DNA of 64,000 nt. Origin: Pseudomonadota bacterium. GTDB lineage: Bacteria > Pseudomonadota > Alphaproteobacteria > Rhizobiales > MH13. The position numbers were made by a program, and so were the translations under genes. The stretch covers positions 248,001-312,000 of the forward strand of contig JBCCPK010000005.1 of assembly GCA_039024915.1 (NCBI GenBank). Reading direction: 5' to 3'. Shown piece after piece: positions 18,969 through 27,120 of the stretch. The notes beneath the pieces were generated by a model. It had not been told where the DNA came from. It saw nothing but the letters and a program-made list of their open reading frames with translations, and made no database searches. Within the stretch, counting starts at the first letter, position 1. Each line of letters starts with the position of its first letter.

Positions 18969-18984
18969 TGTTATTTGTCAGTTT

Positions 18985-19006
18985 TTGGACATTATCTAAT
19001 AATGTC
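18985..19006. promoter_or_regulatory. Probable MarR operator A
   Basis: The segment contains TTGGACATTATCTAATAA (18985-19002) and overlaps the perfect 8-3-8 dyad GACATTATCTAATAATGTC (18988-19006). It lies between the divergent MarR and FAD oxidoreductase genes. A matching site at 20199-20216 differs at only three of 18 positions, which supports a specific protein site rather than chance. Confidence 0.72.
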
Positions 19007-19071
19007 GGGATTTGAGCGGGCGCCGATACTGGCTGTTTTCGCTCGCGGTTACAATTCATAGGAGCCAAAAC

Positions 19072-20154
19072 ATGACACAGGCATCCCTCGTTATCGTTGG
19101 TGGTGGATATGTCGGCCTGGAATTGGCGCAGGCTATGCAGGACACATTTGACGTTACGCTTGTCGAGCCGCGCTATGCGTTCGTCCACGCGCCAGCCATG
19201 CTGCGAGCGCTCATAGACAGCTCAGTTCGAGACCGGGCTCTGATACCGTACGCGCAAGCGTTGAAGACTGGCAAAATGGTCAAAGCCCGGGCGACTGAAA
19301 TACGATCTGATGCGGTCGTTGTCGATACCGGTGAGGTGCTTGCCGCTGACTACATAGTTCTGAGCCCCGGCGCGTCGAACGGCGGTATCTTCAAGCCCGC
19401 TGACGAAGGTATCGATGCCTTTCGTGAGGCGCAGGCCAAAGTTGAAGGCCAGATCAAACAGGCAGACCGTATCGTAATTGTCGGCGCTGGTGCGGTCGGG
19501 ACCGAATTGGCCGGTGAGATTGCGCACGCCTTTCCGACCAAACAGGTGACCCTTATCTCGTCCGGCAGCTCGCTGTTCCCAAGCTTTCCTGACAAGCTCG
19601 GATCGGGCCTCGCCTCTAAGCTCAGCGCGATGCATGTTGATCTCGTGCTCGGCCAGCGCGTTGCCGACCTGAAGAGCTCCACAGACCCCTACGCCGGATC
19701 TGTCACTCTTGAAAACGGAACAACCATCGAAGCTGACCTTGTTATCCCGTGCATAGGATCGAAACCGCAAACTGCGCTCTTTGATGGGCTTCCGGGCGTC
19801 TCCAAGTCCGCTGATGGACGGGTAAAGGTGGACGGCTATCTGCGGCCCTCCTCCTATCCGAACGTGTTCGCGGCTGGCGATGCAATCGATAGTGGTGACG
19901 CGATGACGATCGTCGCGGCCAGTCGCCAACAGCCATGGCTGGCCAAGCTCTTGACGGCGCTGGCGTCAGGCAAGTCGGTCGAAAGCCAAAAACCCTATGC
20001 GCCTTGGGGTAAGGCCCCAATCCTGGTGCCGTTAGGCCCCGAAAAGGGCAATTCATTCCTGGTGATTGCCACATTCGGGGATTGGGTCACCAGGACTATC
20101 AAGGGCAAGGATCTTTTTATCGCCAAATACCGCAAGCTTCTTGGTGTGGGGTAG
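19072..20154 (+). CDS. AIF/FSP1-like FAD-dependent NAD(P)H oxidoreductase
   Basis: A 360-residue flavoprotein from ATG 19072, preceded by AGGAG. Codons upstream to 19012 overlap the promoter region and are rejected. Two nucleotide-binding motifs are clear: VIVGGGYVGLE (residues 7-17, FAD) and VIVGAGAVGTE (about 135-145, NAD(P)H). NVFAAGDA near the C-terminus contacts FAD. The overall layout and the ending resemble AIFM2/FSP1 and NDH-2-type pyridine nucleotide disulfide oxidoreductase relatives that lack redox cysteines. No membrane segment or signal peptide is visible. FSP1 reduces quinones; a quinone or electron-transfer role here is inference. It sits under the MarR operator and is followed 77 bp later by the oxygenase gene. 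Confidence 0.86.
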   Translation: MTQASLVIVGGGYVGLELAQAMQDTFDVTLVEPRYAFVHAPAMLRALIDSSVRDRALIPYAQALKTGKMVKARATEIRSDAVVVDTGEVLAADYIVLSPGASNGGIFKPADEGIDAFREAQAKVEGQIKQADRIVIVGAGAVGTELAGEIAHAFPTKQVTLISSGSSLFPSFPDKLGSGLASKLSAMHVDLVLGQRVADLKSSTDPYAGSVTLENGTTIEADLVIPCIGSKPQTALFDGLPGVSKSADGRVKVDGYLRPSSYPNVFAAGDAIDSGDAMTIVAASRQQPWLAKLLTALASGKSVESQKPYAPWGKAPILVPLGPEKGNSFLVIATFGDWVTRTIKGKDLFIAKYRKLLGVG

Positions 20155-20198
20155 GTCAGCCCTTGACCTAGTTCGGTGAACTGCTAGCTCTCAGCCTA

Positions 20199-20216
20199 TT
20201 GGATATTATCCAACAA
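20199..20216. promoter_or_regulatory. Probable MarR operator B
   Basis: TTGGATATTATCCAACAA contains the perfect dyad TTGGATA-T-TATCCAA (20199-20213). It matches the site in the MarR/FAD oxidoreductase gap at 15 of 18 positions, and the three differences are all C/T exchanges. It lies 16 bp before the ATG of the oxygenase gene and just before its ribosome site, a position suited to repression. Confidence 0.72.
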
Positions 20217-20231
20217 ATTGGGAGTGATTGC

Positions 20232-21596
20232 ATGCTGGATTTGGTTCGAAAGGTCATCAGTTCAGGCGATAACCGGCGATATCAGACCATACCATTTTCG
20301 CCGGTTCAGACTGAAATAACAGTTGAGGACCTGCCATTTCACGGAACCATACCCGCTGAACTATCGGGTCTTTACGCGCGCAACGGGCCGAACACGGTCG
20401 GTAAGACCGGGCCACACCAGCACTATTTCAGTGGCGACGGAATGTTGCACGGCGTCTTCATCGAGAATGGGAAGGCCAAGTGGTACCGCAATCGCTTTGT
20501 GCGAAGCGGTGCCGTTTCTCAACAACTTGGGTCCGTTGACCCTGGCGGCCCCATCACGAACGGTCTCGACGTCTCGCCCAATACCAACATCGTGCAGTTC
20601 GCCGATAGGCTGTTTGCGACAATCGAGGCCGGCGCAAGCATGGTTGAGGTGACGCGTGAGCTGGAGACAGTCTCGCGGTCAAACCTTGATGGTACGCTCC
20701 AGCATGGCTTCACCGGTCATCACAAGATCGACCCGATCGACAATGATATTCACGCCGTCACCTACTCCTCGAAGCTGGGGCCCAATGCGCTCTACCAGAG
20801 GCTTGCGCCCGATGGTCGCAAGCTCAATGAAATCACCGTTCAACTGAGCGGCATGACCCAGATTCACGATATGTCGATAACAAGACAGTACGCGATCATT
20901 CTCGATCTAAGCGTTGTTTTCAGTGCGTGGGCGCTTCTCAAAACATCGCTGCCGATCAAGTGGGACGGCAAAAAAGATGCTCGGATTGGCGTCATTCCCA
21001 AGGGCGGAACGGCTGATGATATACGCTGGTTTGATGTTGCTCCGTGCTACGCCTACCACACCATGAATGCTTACGAGACGGATGGTGGCGATGTCATAGT
21101 TGATGTCAGCCGCTATCAGCGGGCGAGCGAAAAGGACATGTATGGTCCGCTTGGTGACACCGAGCCAACAATCGAGCGGTGGGTCCTGCCCATGTCGGGA
21201 AGCGGCAGCCGGGCCATTGAGGAGCGCATGTTCGCCTTGCCGCTCGATTTTCCCAAGATCAGCCCTTTATGTGAGGGGCGCCCGTATCGCTACGGCTACG
21301 CCGTCGAGGCCAGCCTTGCTCCATCGTTTGACCGGGCCGTGAAAGTCGATTTTGAAACCGGCGCAACCCATTATCAGGACTTCGATGGCGGCATGTCGTC
21401 AGAAATGACGTTCATTCCGCGCAGTCATGTCGAAGATGACGGGTGGCTCATTGGCTTCGTTTTTCAGCCCAAGCTTGAACGTTCCCGCCTCGTGATATTG
21501 GACGCTCAGCGGTTTGAAGAGGAGCCGGTGGCAAGCATCTGGATACCCGAACAATACGTCCCTATCGGCACGCATGGAGGCTGGTTTCCCTCATAG
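20232..21596 (+). CDS. Carotenoid/stilbene oxygenase (RPE65 family)
   Basis: A 454-residue carotenoid cleavage dioxygenase relative, which splits a double bond with O2 and non-haem Fe(II) to give two carbonyl products. All four expected iron-binding histidines are present: H163 (FTGHHKIDP), H212 (IHDMSIT), H276 (YHTMNAYE) and H448 (GTHGGWF). The N-terminal GLYARNGPN and the segment FSGDGMLHGV are typical. Start ATG 20232 has GGGAG upstream; a TTG at 20199 is in frame but lies inside the putative operator. Bacterial members cleave carotenoids, apocarotenoids or lignin-type stilbenes; sequence reading alone does not tell which. No carotenoid synthesis genes are nearby. Confidence 0.92.
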   Translation: MLDLVRKVISSGDNRRYQTIPFSPVQTEITVEDLPFHGTIPAELSGLYARNGPNTVGKTGPHQHYFSGDGMLHGVFIENGKAKWYRNRFVRSGAVSQQLGSVDPGGPITNGLDVSPNTNIVQFADRLFATIEAGASMVEVTRELETVSRSNLDGTLQHGFTGHHKIDPIDNDIHAVTYSSKLGPNALYQRLAPDGRKLNEITVQLSGMTQIHDMSITRQYAIILDLSVVFSAWALLKTSLPIKWDGKKDARIGVIPKGGTADDIRWFDVAPCYAYHTMNAYETDGGDVIVDVSRYQRASEKDMYGPLGDTEPTIERWVLPMSGSGSRAIEERMFALPLDFPKISPLCEGRPYRYGYAVEASLAPSFDRAVKVDFETGATHYQDFDGGMSSEMTFIPRSHVEDDGWLIGFVFQPKLERSRLVILDAQRFEEEPVASIWIPEQYVPIGTHGGWFPS

Positions 21597-21646
21597 CGCG
21601 CCGTCTAACTCAGGAAGCGGTTGTGGCCAGGCGTTGAAACTTAGGC

Positions 21647-22837
21647 TCAGACCGCAGCCTTCAACGCATCAACCAGATCGGTTTTCTCCCACGAGAAGCC
21701 ACCATCGGCATCCGGGCTGCGGCCAAAATGCCCATAGGCCGCAGAGCGGGCGTAGATCGGCTTGTTGAGGTCAAGGTGGCTCCGAATGCCGCGTGGGCTG
21801 AGATCCATGACGTCCGCAAGCGCGGCTTCGAGCTTTGCTTCGTCGACCGTCGCGGTCCCGCCAGTATCAATGTAGATCGATAGGGGCTGCGCCACACCGA
21901 TGGCATAAGACAGCTGGATCTGAGCCCAGTCAGCCAAACCCGCTGCAACGACATTCTTCGCAAGATAGCGGGCGGCATAGGCCGCCGAACGGTCAACCTT
22001 TGTGGGGTCTTTGCCCGAGAACGCCCCACCACCATGAGCAGCAGCGCCGCCATATGTATCGACAATGATCTTCCGTCCAGTCAGTCCAGCATCACCGTCT
22101 GGTCCGCCGATGACAAAGGCGCCAGTAGGATTGACGTGCCAAACTGTCTCGTCGTTAATCCAACCGTCGGGCAGCACCTCGTGGATGAACGGCGCGACCA
22201 CGGCCTTGACGTCGTCGGAAGTCATGTCTGCATCAAGGTGCTGTGTCGACAGCACGATCGATGTCGCGCGTACAGGCTTGCCATTCTCATAGGCGACGGA
22301 AACCTGGCTCTTGGAATCTGGACCCAGGACCGGCGCCTCGCCCGTTTTGCGAGCCGCGGCAAGGCGATGCAAAATACGATGGGCGTAGTAGATCGGTGCT
22401 GGCATGAGGTCCGGTGTTTCGCGGCACGCGTAGCCGAACATGATACCTTGATCGCCTGCACCCTCATCCTTGTTTCCAGCCGCATCCACGCCCTGTGCGA
22501 TATGGGCTGACTGCTCATGCAGCAGAACGTCGATATCGCACGTGTTCCAATGAAAGCCGTCCTGCTCGTATCCGATGTCCTTGATGGCATCGCGCGCCAC
22601 AGACGCGATGAGATCGTGCGTGATGGATGCCGACCCGCGCGTTTCGCCCGCGATCACCACTTTGTTGGTGGTCGTCAGCGTTTCTGCGGCAACGCGCACC
22701 TGCCAAGGATCGGCGCCTTCCGCCTGGGCGGTGCGAAAGAACAGATCGACGATCTCGTCTGAAATCCGGTCGCAGACTTTGTCTGGGTGGCCTTCCGATA
22801 CTGATTCACTGGTGAAGACGAACGAAGATCGTGACAT
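21647..22837 (-). CDS. metK: S-adenosylmethionine synthetase
   Basis: A 396-residue MetK, which makes SAM from methionine and ATP. The start [31 protein letters not shown] at 22837 matches family N-termini; codons upstream to 22945 run through the leader and are rejected. [13 protein letters not shown] is the ATP-binding hexapeptide region, and [22 protein letters not shown] is the second signature. The protein is slightly longer than in E. coli, as in other alphaproteobacteria. It is convergent to the island's oxygenase gene. I looked for the conserved parts of a SAM-II riboswitch in its leader and did not find them. Confidence 0.98.
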   Translation of the reverse strand: MSRSSFVFTSESVSEGHPDKVCDRISDEIVDLFFRTAQAEGADPWQVRVAAETLTTTNKVVIAGETRGSASITHDLIASVARDAIKDIGYEQDGFHWNTCDIDVLLHEQSAHIAQGVDAAGNKDEGAGDQGIMFGYACRETPDLMPAPIYYAHRILHRLAAARKTGEAPVLGPDSKSQVSVAYENGKPVRATSIVLSTQHLDADMTSDDVKAVVAPFIHEVLPDGWINDETVWHVNPTGAFVIGGPDGDAGLTGRKIIVDTYGGAAAHGGGAFSGKDPTKVDRSAAYAARYLAKNVVAAGLADWAQIQLSYAIGVAQPLSIYIDTGGTATVDEAKLEAALADVMDLSPRGIRSHLDLNKPIYARSAAYGHFGRSPDADGGFSWEKTDLVDALKAAV

Positions 22838-22894
22838 GGGTCCGAAGTCCTGAAGTAGCTGAGGGAAAGGCTGCCAAAACGAACCTTTGCAGGC

Positions 22895-22920
22895 CGTTCG
22901 ATAAATCGAACGCTCGTTCG
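22895..22920. promoter_or_regulatory. Overlapping palindromes upstream of metK
   Basis: CGTTCGAT-AA-ATCGAACG (22895-22912, perfect 8-2-8) overlaps CGAACG-CT-CGTTCG (22907-22920, perfect 6-2-6). The two share an arm, so an RNA could fold in only one way at a time. They lie about 60-85 bp upstream of the metK start. They may be a regulator site or an alternative hairpin pair; neither is shown. Confidence 0.5.
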
Positions 22921-23093
22921 GCAAACCGTATGGCGTTCCTGCCACCTGTCTGTGGGGAAATCAAGGCTGTTGAACCGCTAATCATTGCTGATGGTAAGCA
23001 ACAGGCCTCACCTCTGGTGATGCTCAGCCGCGCAATGGATAGTGTATGGGCGGGTCTTGAACGCGTATTTAGGCGGTCGGCGCTGTTGCCAGC

Positions 23094-23522
23094 CTATTTG
23101 CCCGCCGGCTTGTCGGCACCCGGGTCTTCCTGGTCAGCGATGGCCTTAACCAAATCAACAACCCGGCGCCGGACCTTAGCATCTTTGATCTTCAAAAAAG
23201 CTCTGGTGAGGTCGACACCATCAGACGTTGTGAGCAGATCTGAGACATAGCTCACGCCGGTCTCGGCGAAACCAGTCTGCTTTTGTGCCCCGGGCATCTC
23301 ATCATAGAAATAGGAAATTGGCACCTGAAGGTGGTGGGCGACCTCCTGCAGCCGGCCAGCCCCTATCCGATTGGTGCCCTTCTCGTATTTCTGGACCTGC
23401 TGAAAGGAAACGCCGAGCGCTTCGCCCAGCCTTTCCTGGCTGATGGACAGCATCATACGCCGCATACGCAGTCGCGCTCCAACATGGGCATCGATAGGGT
23501 TGGGGGCACGATTATTGGCCAC
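23094..23522 (-). CDS. phrR: XRE-family regulator, PhrR/PraR type
   Basis: A 142-residue helix-turn-helix protein with PNPIDAHVGARLRMRRMMLSISQERLGEALGVSFQQVQKYEKGTNRIGAGRL, which matches the rhizobial PhrR/PraR family, regulators linked to acid response, biofilm and symbiosis. The proposed start is a GTG at 23522, with GGAGA seven bases upstream; an ATG at 23567 would add 15 residues but has no ribosome site. It lies between lnt (known as actA in Sinorhizobium) and metK, the same linkage described for phrR. The symbol rests on that family likeness and position. Confidence 0.83.
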   Translation of the reverse strand: MANNRAPNPIDAHVGARLRMRRMMLSISQERLGEALGVSFQQVQKYEKGTNRIGAGRLQEVAHHLQVPISYFYDEMPGAQKQTGFAETGVSYVSDLLTTSDGVDLTRAFLKIKDAKVRRRVVDLVKAIADQEDPGADKPAGK

Positions 23523-23665
23523 GAGTTTTCTCCGGGACGCGCCTTCGGTCAGACGCGTCGAATTCAAATAGATACCAGCCGGGCCAACCCCACAGCGTTA
23601 CGGTCGTTCGGCGTTTCATAAGCGGCGGCGGATATAGAGCTTTTCTGACAGGCCTTTGAAGGGGG

Positions 23666-25291
23666 TCAAGATGGATAGCTTCGCCGGTGGTAAACGCTCA
23701 CACTTAAAATAAACATCAAAAGCAACATAATGGGTAGGTGACCCCACCGCAGGTAAGCAGTTTGCGTTAGGGAATTGGGCAAGTTTGCTGTGAGCACACC
23801 ACGGTTGTCAATTGCGAGCGCTTCCACAACGCGCCCGCGAGCATCAACAATGGCGCTTATCCCCGTGTTGGCGGCACGAACAAGCGGCCGTCCGGTCTCC
23901 ACTGATCGAATGCGCGCCTGATGAAAGTGCTGGACCGGTCCAATACTGCGCCCAAACCATGCATCGTTGGTGACGTTGATCAGAAAGTCGGGCTGATGCG
24001 TCAGGACACCTTCACGGACGTAGTTGGAAAAAATCGCTTCGTAGCAAACCAGACCTAGTCCAGAGGGCCCGCCAGGTGTCTCCAGAGTTCCGGAGCTGGC
24101 GCCAGGAATGAAGCCTGCCGGGGCGCCAACAAGGGGCCGCAACCCGAGCCTATCGACAAGTCGGCCAAAGGGAAGTTGTTCGCCAAACGGGACCAGACGC
24201 ACCTTGTCATATGCATCGGTGATCTCGCCGCTGTCGTTCAAGGCAAAGATTGCATTTGTGAAGACGCGCCGTTCGTCTCGCCTTTCCGCACGAAGGGCGC
24301 CTGCGATCAGCGTTGTTCCCAACGGCAAAACAGACCCGATCGCTGTGAGCGCGTCGGGTCGATCGGTCAGAAGAAACGGAAAGGCCGATTCGGGCCAGAA
24401 CACGTGGGTCACATCGAGGAGACCCAGGTCTGTGCCATCCGTTCGGCGTGTGGTTAGGTCAAGAAGTGACGCAAAGTGCTGATCTCGCAGCTCTGGGTCC
24501 CATTTGTCGGCTTGCGCGATGTTCGGCTGGACGATGCGAACTGTCGCACTTTGGATGGTTTCGTCCACTTCGCCAGCTAAGCGTAGCGCACCGCCACCCA
24601 CCCACACAATGGCCACGGCAAACGCGACCATCGCATAGCGGCGCCCATCGGGCCCTCCTCCCAAACCTGGCCACAGCGCTGCGGGGACAAGGGCGACTGC
24701 TACCACCGCGAATGAGGCACCAAGTGGCCCAACAAAAGCGAAGCCTTGCAGGAGCGCTGGATGTGCAGCAAGCGCCATGTGCAGGCTGTTCCAAGGGAAA
24801 CCGGTGAACGCAACGCCGCGGAGCCATTCCAGCGCGACAAGTGTCGCGGCGAGTGCAAGAAGGCGCCACGACCCGCCTACCCACAACGACCCCGCAATGG
24901 CCGTCGCGATTCCAAAGAACAGCGCGAGACCAGCGGGAATTAAGGTCACCGCAAAGGGGATAAGCCACGCATGGGCGGCGCTGTCGACCAGTAGCGCTTC
25001 GGCAATCCAGTAAAGACCAGCAGCAAACCACCCAAAGCCGAACCAGAAGCCTGTCGAAAAGAAGCCCGCTCGGCCAACCAGTCGCCGAAATCGCCTTCCC
25101 TCTTGCGGGTCGGCATCGGCCCCATCCAGAAGTAGGACAAGCACGGGTAGCGTCAGAAACAGGATAGGGATGAAGAAAAAAGGCGGCAGCGAGAGCGTTG
25201 AAAGCGCCCCAGCCGCCAGCGCGACAAGTGCTCGCCTCCAGCCAAACAGCAGAATCAGCCAATCTGCGAAACGGTGCAAAAGGGCAAACAC
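23666..25291 (-). CDS. lnt: Apolipoprotein N-acyltransferase
   Basis: A 541-residue Lnt, which adds the third acyl chain to the N-terminal cysteine of lipoproteins in the inner membrane. The N-terminal half has about six to eight membrane segments. The C-terminal half is a nitrilase-like domain with the expected triad: Glu in FWPESAFPF, Lys in YDKVRLVPFGEQLPF, and Cys in GLVCYEAIFSNYVREG. A final membrane segment (ILLLMFILSVSVY) closes the protein. It lies between corC and the phrR-type gene, as in rhizobia, where it was first named actA for acid tolerance. Confidence 0.96.
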   Translation of the reverse strand: MFALLHRFADWLILLFGWRRALVALAAGALSTLSLPPFFFIPILFLTLPVLVLLLDGADADPQEGRRFRRLVGRAGFFSTGFWFGFGWFAAGLYWIAEALLVDSAAHAWLIPFAVTLIPAGLALFFGIATAIAGSLWVGGSWRLLALAATLVALEWLRGVAFTGFPWNSLHMALAAHPALLQGFAFVGPLGASFAVVAVALVPAALWPGLGGGPDGRRYAMVAFAVAIVWVGGGALRLAGEVDETIQSATVRIVQPNIAQADKWDPELRDQHFASLLDLTTRRTDGTDLGLLDVTHVFWPESAFPFLLTDRPDALTAIGSVLPLGTTLIAGALRAERRDERRVFTNAIFALNDSGEITDAYDKVRLVPFGEQLPFGRLVDRLGLRPLVGAPAGFIPGASSGTLETPGGPSGLGLVCYEAIFSNYVREGVLTHQPDFLINVTNDAWFGRSIGPVQHFHQARIRSVETGRPLVRAANTGISAIVDARGRVVEALAIDNRGVLTANLPNSLTQTAYLRWGHLPIMLLLMFILSVSVYHRRSYPS

Positions 25292-25392
25292 GTCAGTCCC
25301 TTCGAACTCGTACGTGACGCGAATCTGCGCACGCTCATCGGGTCAACCGCCACACGGTGCTCTCAGCGTCAAGCGTTGGCTAGGGTCTGGAC

Positions 25393-26580
25393 CTACGCGT
25401 CGGTTCCAGTGCGTGTGTTCTGTGGTGCTTCACCCATGTAGGCCTCAAGCGCACCATCGACCTGATCACTGGCACCACGGCCTCCCCGGCGACCGCCACG
25501 AGGGTCGCGACGGCGAAGGCCAGCTGGATAGACTTTCAGTTTCTTGATCCGGCGCGGATCTGCATCCGTGACCTCGATATCAAGTCCGTCCACCGCATCG
25601 ATCAATTCGCCACGCACGGGTATCCGGCCAAGGGCGTTGAACACCAAGCCTCCGAGTGTGTCGATTTCATCGGCATCGTCTTCATCAACTGTGATGACAT
25701 CGCCAAAAACCAGCTGAACCTCTTCAAGCGGTAAGCGTGCGTCAGCTGCATAACCTCCATCTCCCAGTGGATCGAGGCTCGGGGCGATATCATCATCATG
25801 TTCATCTTCGATATCGCCGACGACTGTCTCGATGAGGTCTTCGAGGCTGATGAGGCCGTCTGTTCCGCCATACTCGTCGATAACCAGTGCCATCTGGACC
25901 CGGTTTGCTTGCATCTGCGCCATAAGATCGGTCACCGACATGGACGCCGGGACAAAAAGCAACTGGCGGACGATGGAGACGTCTCCCAGCCGCGTTTCAA
26001 GATCAATCTGGTTGAGATCAAACTGCGGACCAAGCTGAGCAGCCACAGCATCGTCTATGACGCTTGCAGCACGAGCCTTGGCCGCGCGCACCTTGGCGCG
26101 GGTATTCTCCCGGTTAACGCGTGCTCGATCGATCAGAAACGAAACGACGTCCTTGATGTGAACCATACCGATGGGATGATCCAGCGATCCATCGAAGACC
26201 GGCATCCGCGAGTGGCCGGACCGCCTCAGCTGTGAAAGGACATCGCCCAGCGACGCGGACTGTTCGATAGCCACAATGTCGGCGCGCGGGACCATGACGT
26301 CCTCTGTGCGCGTTTCCCGTAGGCGCAGAATGTTGCGCAGCAGCGCCCGTTCCTCGAGAGAAAAGTCATCGTCGGGGCTTTGCTCGTTGGCCAGCGCATC
26401 TTCGAGATCCGTGCGCAGGTCCGTCGGTGGCGCCGGCCGTAGCCAACCTACCAGTCGGTCAAGGATGCCCCGTTTGGGGGCGTCATCGTCCGCTTTTTGT
26501 TTTCTTGGACTGAGTGGCTCAGCGTCAGCCGGCTCGTCGCCCGAGTGCTTGCTTGAAGCAGTTTCGTCGTTCATCGCCAT
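25393..26580 (-). CDS. corC: CorC/HlyC-type CBS-domain protein
   Basis: A 395-residue soluble protein of the CorC/TlyC family. Two CBS motifs are visible (EDVMVPRADIVAIEQSASLGDVLSQLRRSGHSRMPV and VTDLMAQMQANRVQMALVIDEYGGTDGLISLEDLIETVVG), then a CorC_HlyC domain (LEEVQLVFGDVITVDEDDADEIDTLGGLVFNALGRIP). There is no membrane domain, unlike the CNNM protein at 6154-7215. Such proteins are associated with Mg2+/Co2+ efflux or, as YbeX, with ribosome-related functions. The acidic N-terminus and basic C-terminal tail look disordered. It lies between ybeY and lnt, the usual order. Confidence 0.93.
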   Translation of the reverse strand: MAMNDETASSKHSGDEPADAEPLSPRKQKADDDAPKRGILDRLVGWLRPAPPTDLRTDLEDALANEQSPDDDFSLEERALLRNILRLRETRTEDVMVPRADIVAIEQSASLGDVLSQLRRSGHSRMPVFDGSLDHPIGMVHIKDVVSFLIDRARVNRENTRAKVRAAKARAASVIDDAVAAQLGPQFDLNQIDLETRLGDVSIVRQLLFVPASMSVTDLMAQMQANRVQMALVIDEYGGTDGLISLEDLIETVVGDIEDEHDDDIAPSLDPLGDGGYAADARLPLEEVQLVFGDVITVDEDDADEIDTLGGLVFNALGRIPVRGELIDAVDGLDIEVTDADPRRIKKLKVYPAGLRRRDPRGGRRGGRGASDQVDGALEAYMGEAPQNTRTGTDA

Positions 26581-26616
26581 GCGGGCGGTTTTCCGCCTCG
26601 CGATCCTTGTTCCGTC

Positions 26617-27120
26617 TTAGGCGCCGGCTTCCGAGCCGACACTGTAGGGGTCTGCTATGCCCAAACGACAGAGTACACGCTTTTCCAGCGCTTCCATCGT
26701 TTCGGCCTCGCCATCTGATTCATGATCATAACCCAACAGGTGCAAAAAACCATGAACGATCAGATGGCTCATATGATGATGCCTTGAACGGTCCGCTGCA
26801 AGAGCCTCCGATGCGATCGTCTCCTCGGCAAAGACAAGATCGCCAAAAAGATGCGGCCTGTCCGCTCGAAGGGTTGGAATGATGTTCGCGGGGTAGGTTG
26901 GAAAAGACAGGACATTTGTCGGCTTGTCGATGCCGCGATGCTCCCGATTGATGGCCCGCATGGTCTGGTCGTCAGTCAAGAGGATTGCGATCTCACCTGG
27001 CGGCAGAGGTGCCAGAAGTTCGGCTTGCGCCGCCTCCACCGCAGCGTTCAACCAGCCCAACAACTCAGCTTCGTCGGGCCATAGACCGGCGTCGATCTTC
27101 AAGTCGATGCTCAGCGTCAA
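26617..27120 (-). CDS. ybeY: Endoribonuclease YbeY
   Basis: A 167-residue YbeY, a metal-dependent endoribonuclease for 16S rRNA 3'-end maturation and ribosome quality control. The zinc motif H-x3-H-x5-H is complete in HGFLHLLGYDH. The segment INREHRGIDKPTNVLSFP is the other family signature. Its start overlaps the phoH stop by four bases (ATGA type), so the two are coupled. corC follows after 36 bp. Confidence 0.97.
   Translation of the reverse strand: MTLSIDLKIDAGLWPDEAELLGWLNAAVEAAQAELLAPLPPGEIAILLTDDQTMRAINREHRGIDKPTNVLSFPTYPANIIPTLRADRPHLFGDLVFAEETIASEALAADRSRHHHMSHLIVHGFLHLLGYDHESDGEAETMEALEKRVLCRLGIADPYSVGSEAGA

Noticed and set aside
22838-23093. SAM-II riboswitch upstream of metK
   Set aside because: The conserved elements were not found; only overlapping palindromes are present.
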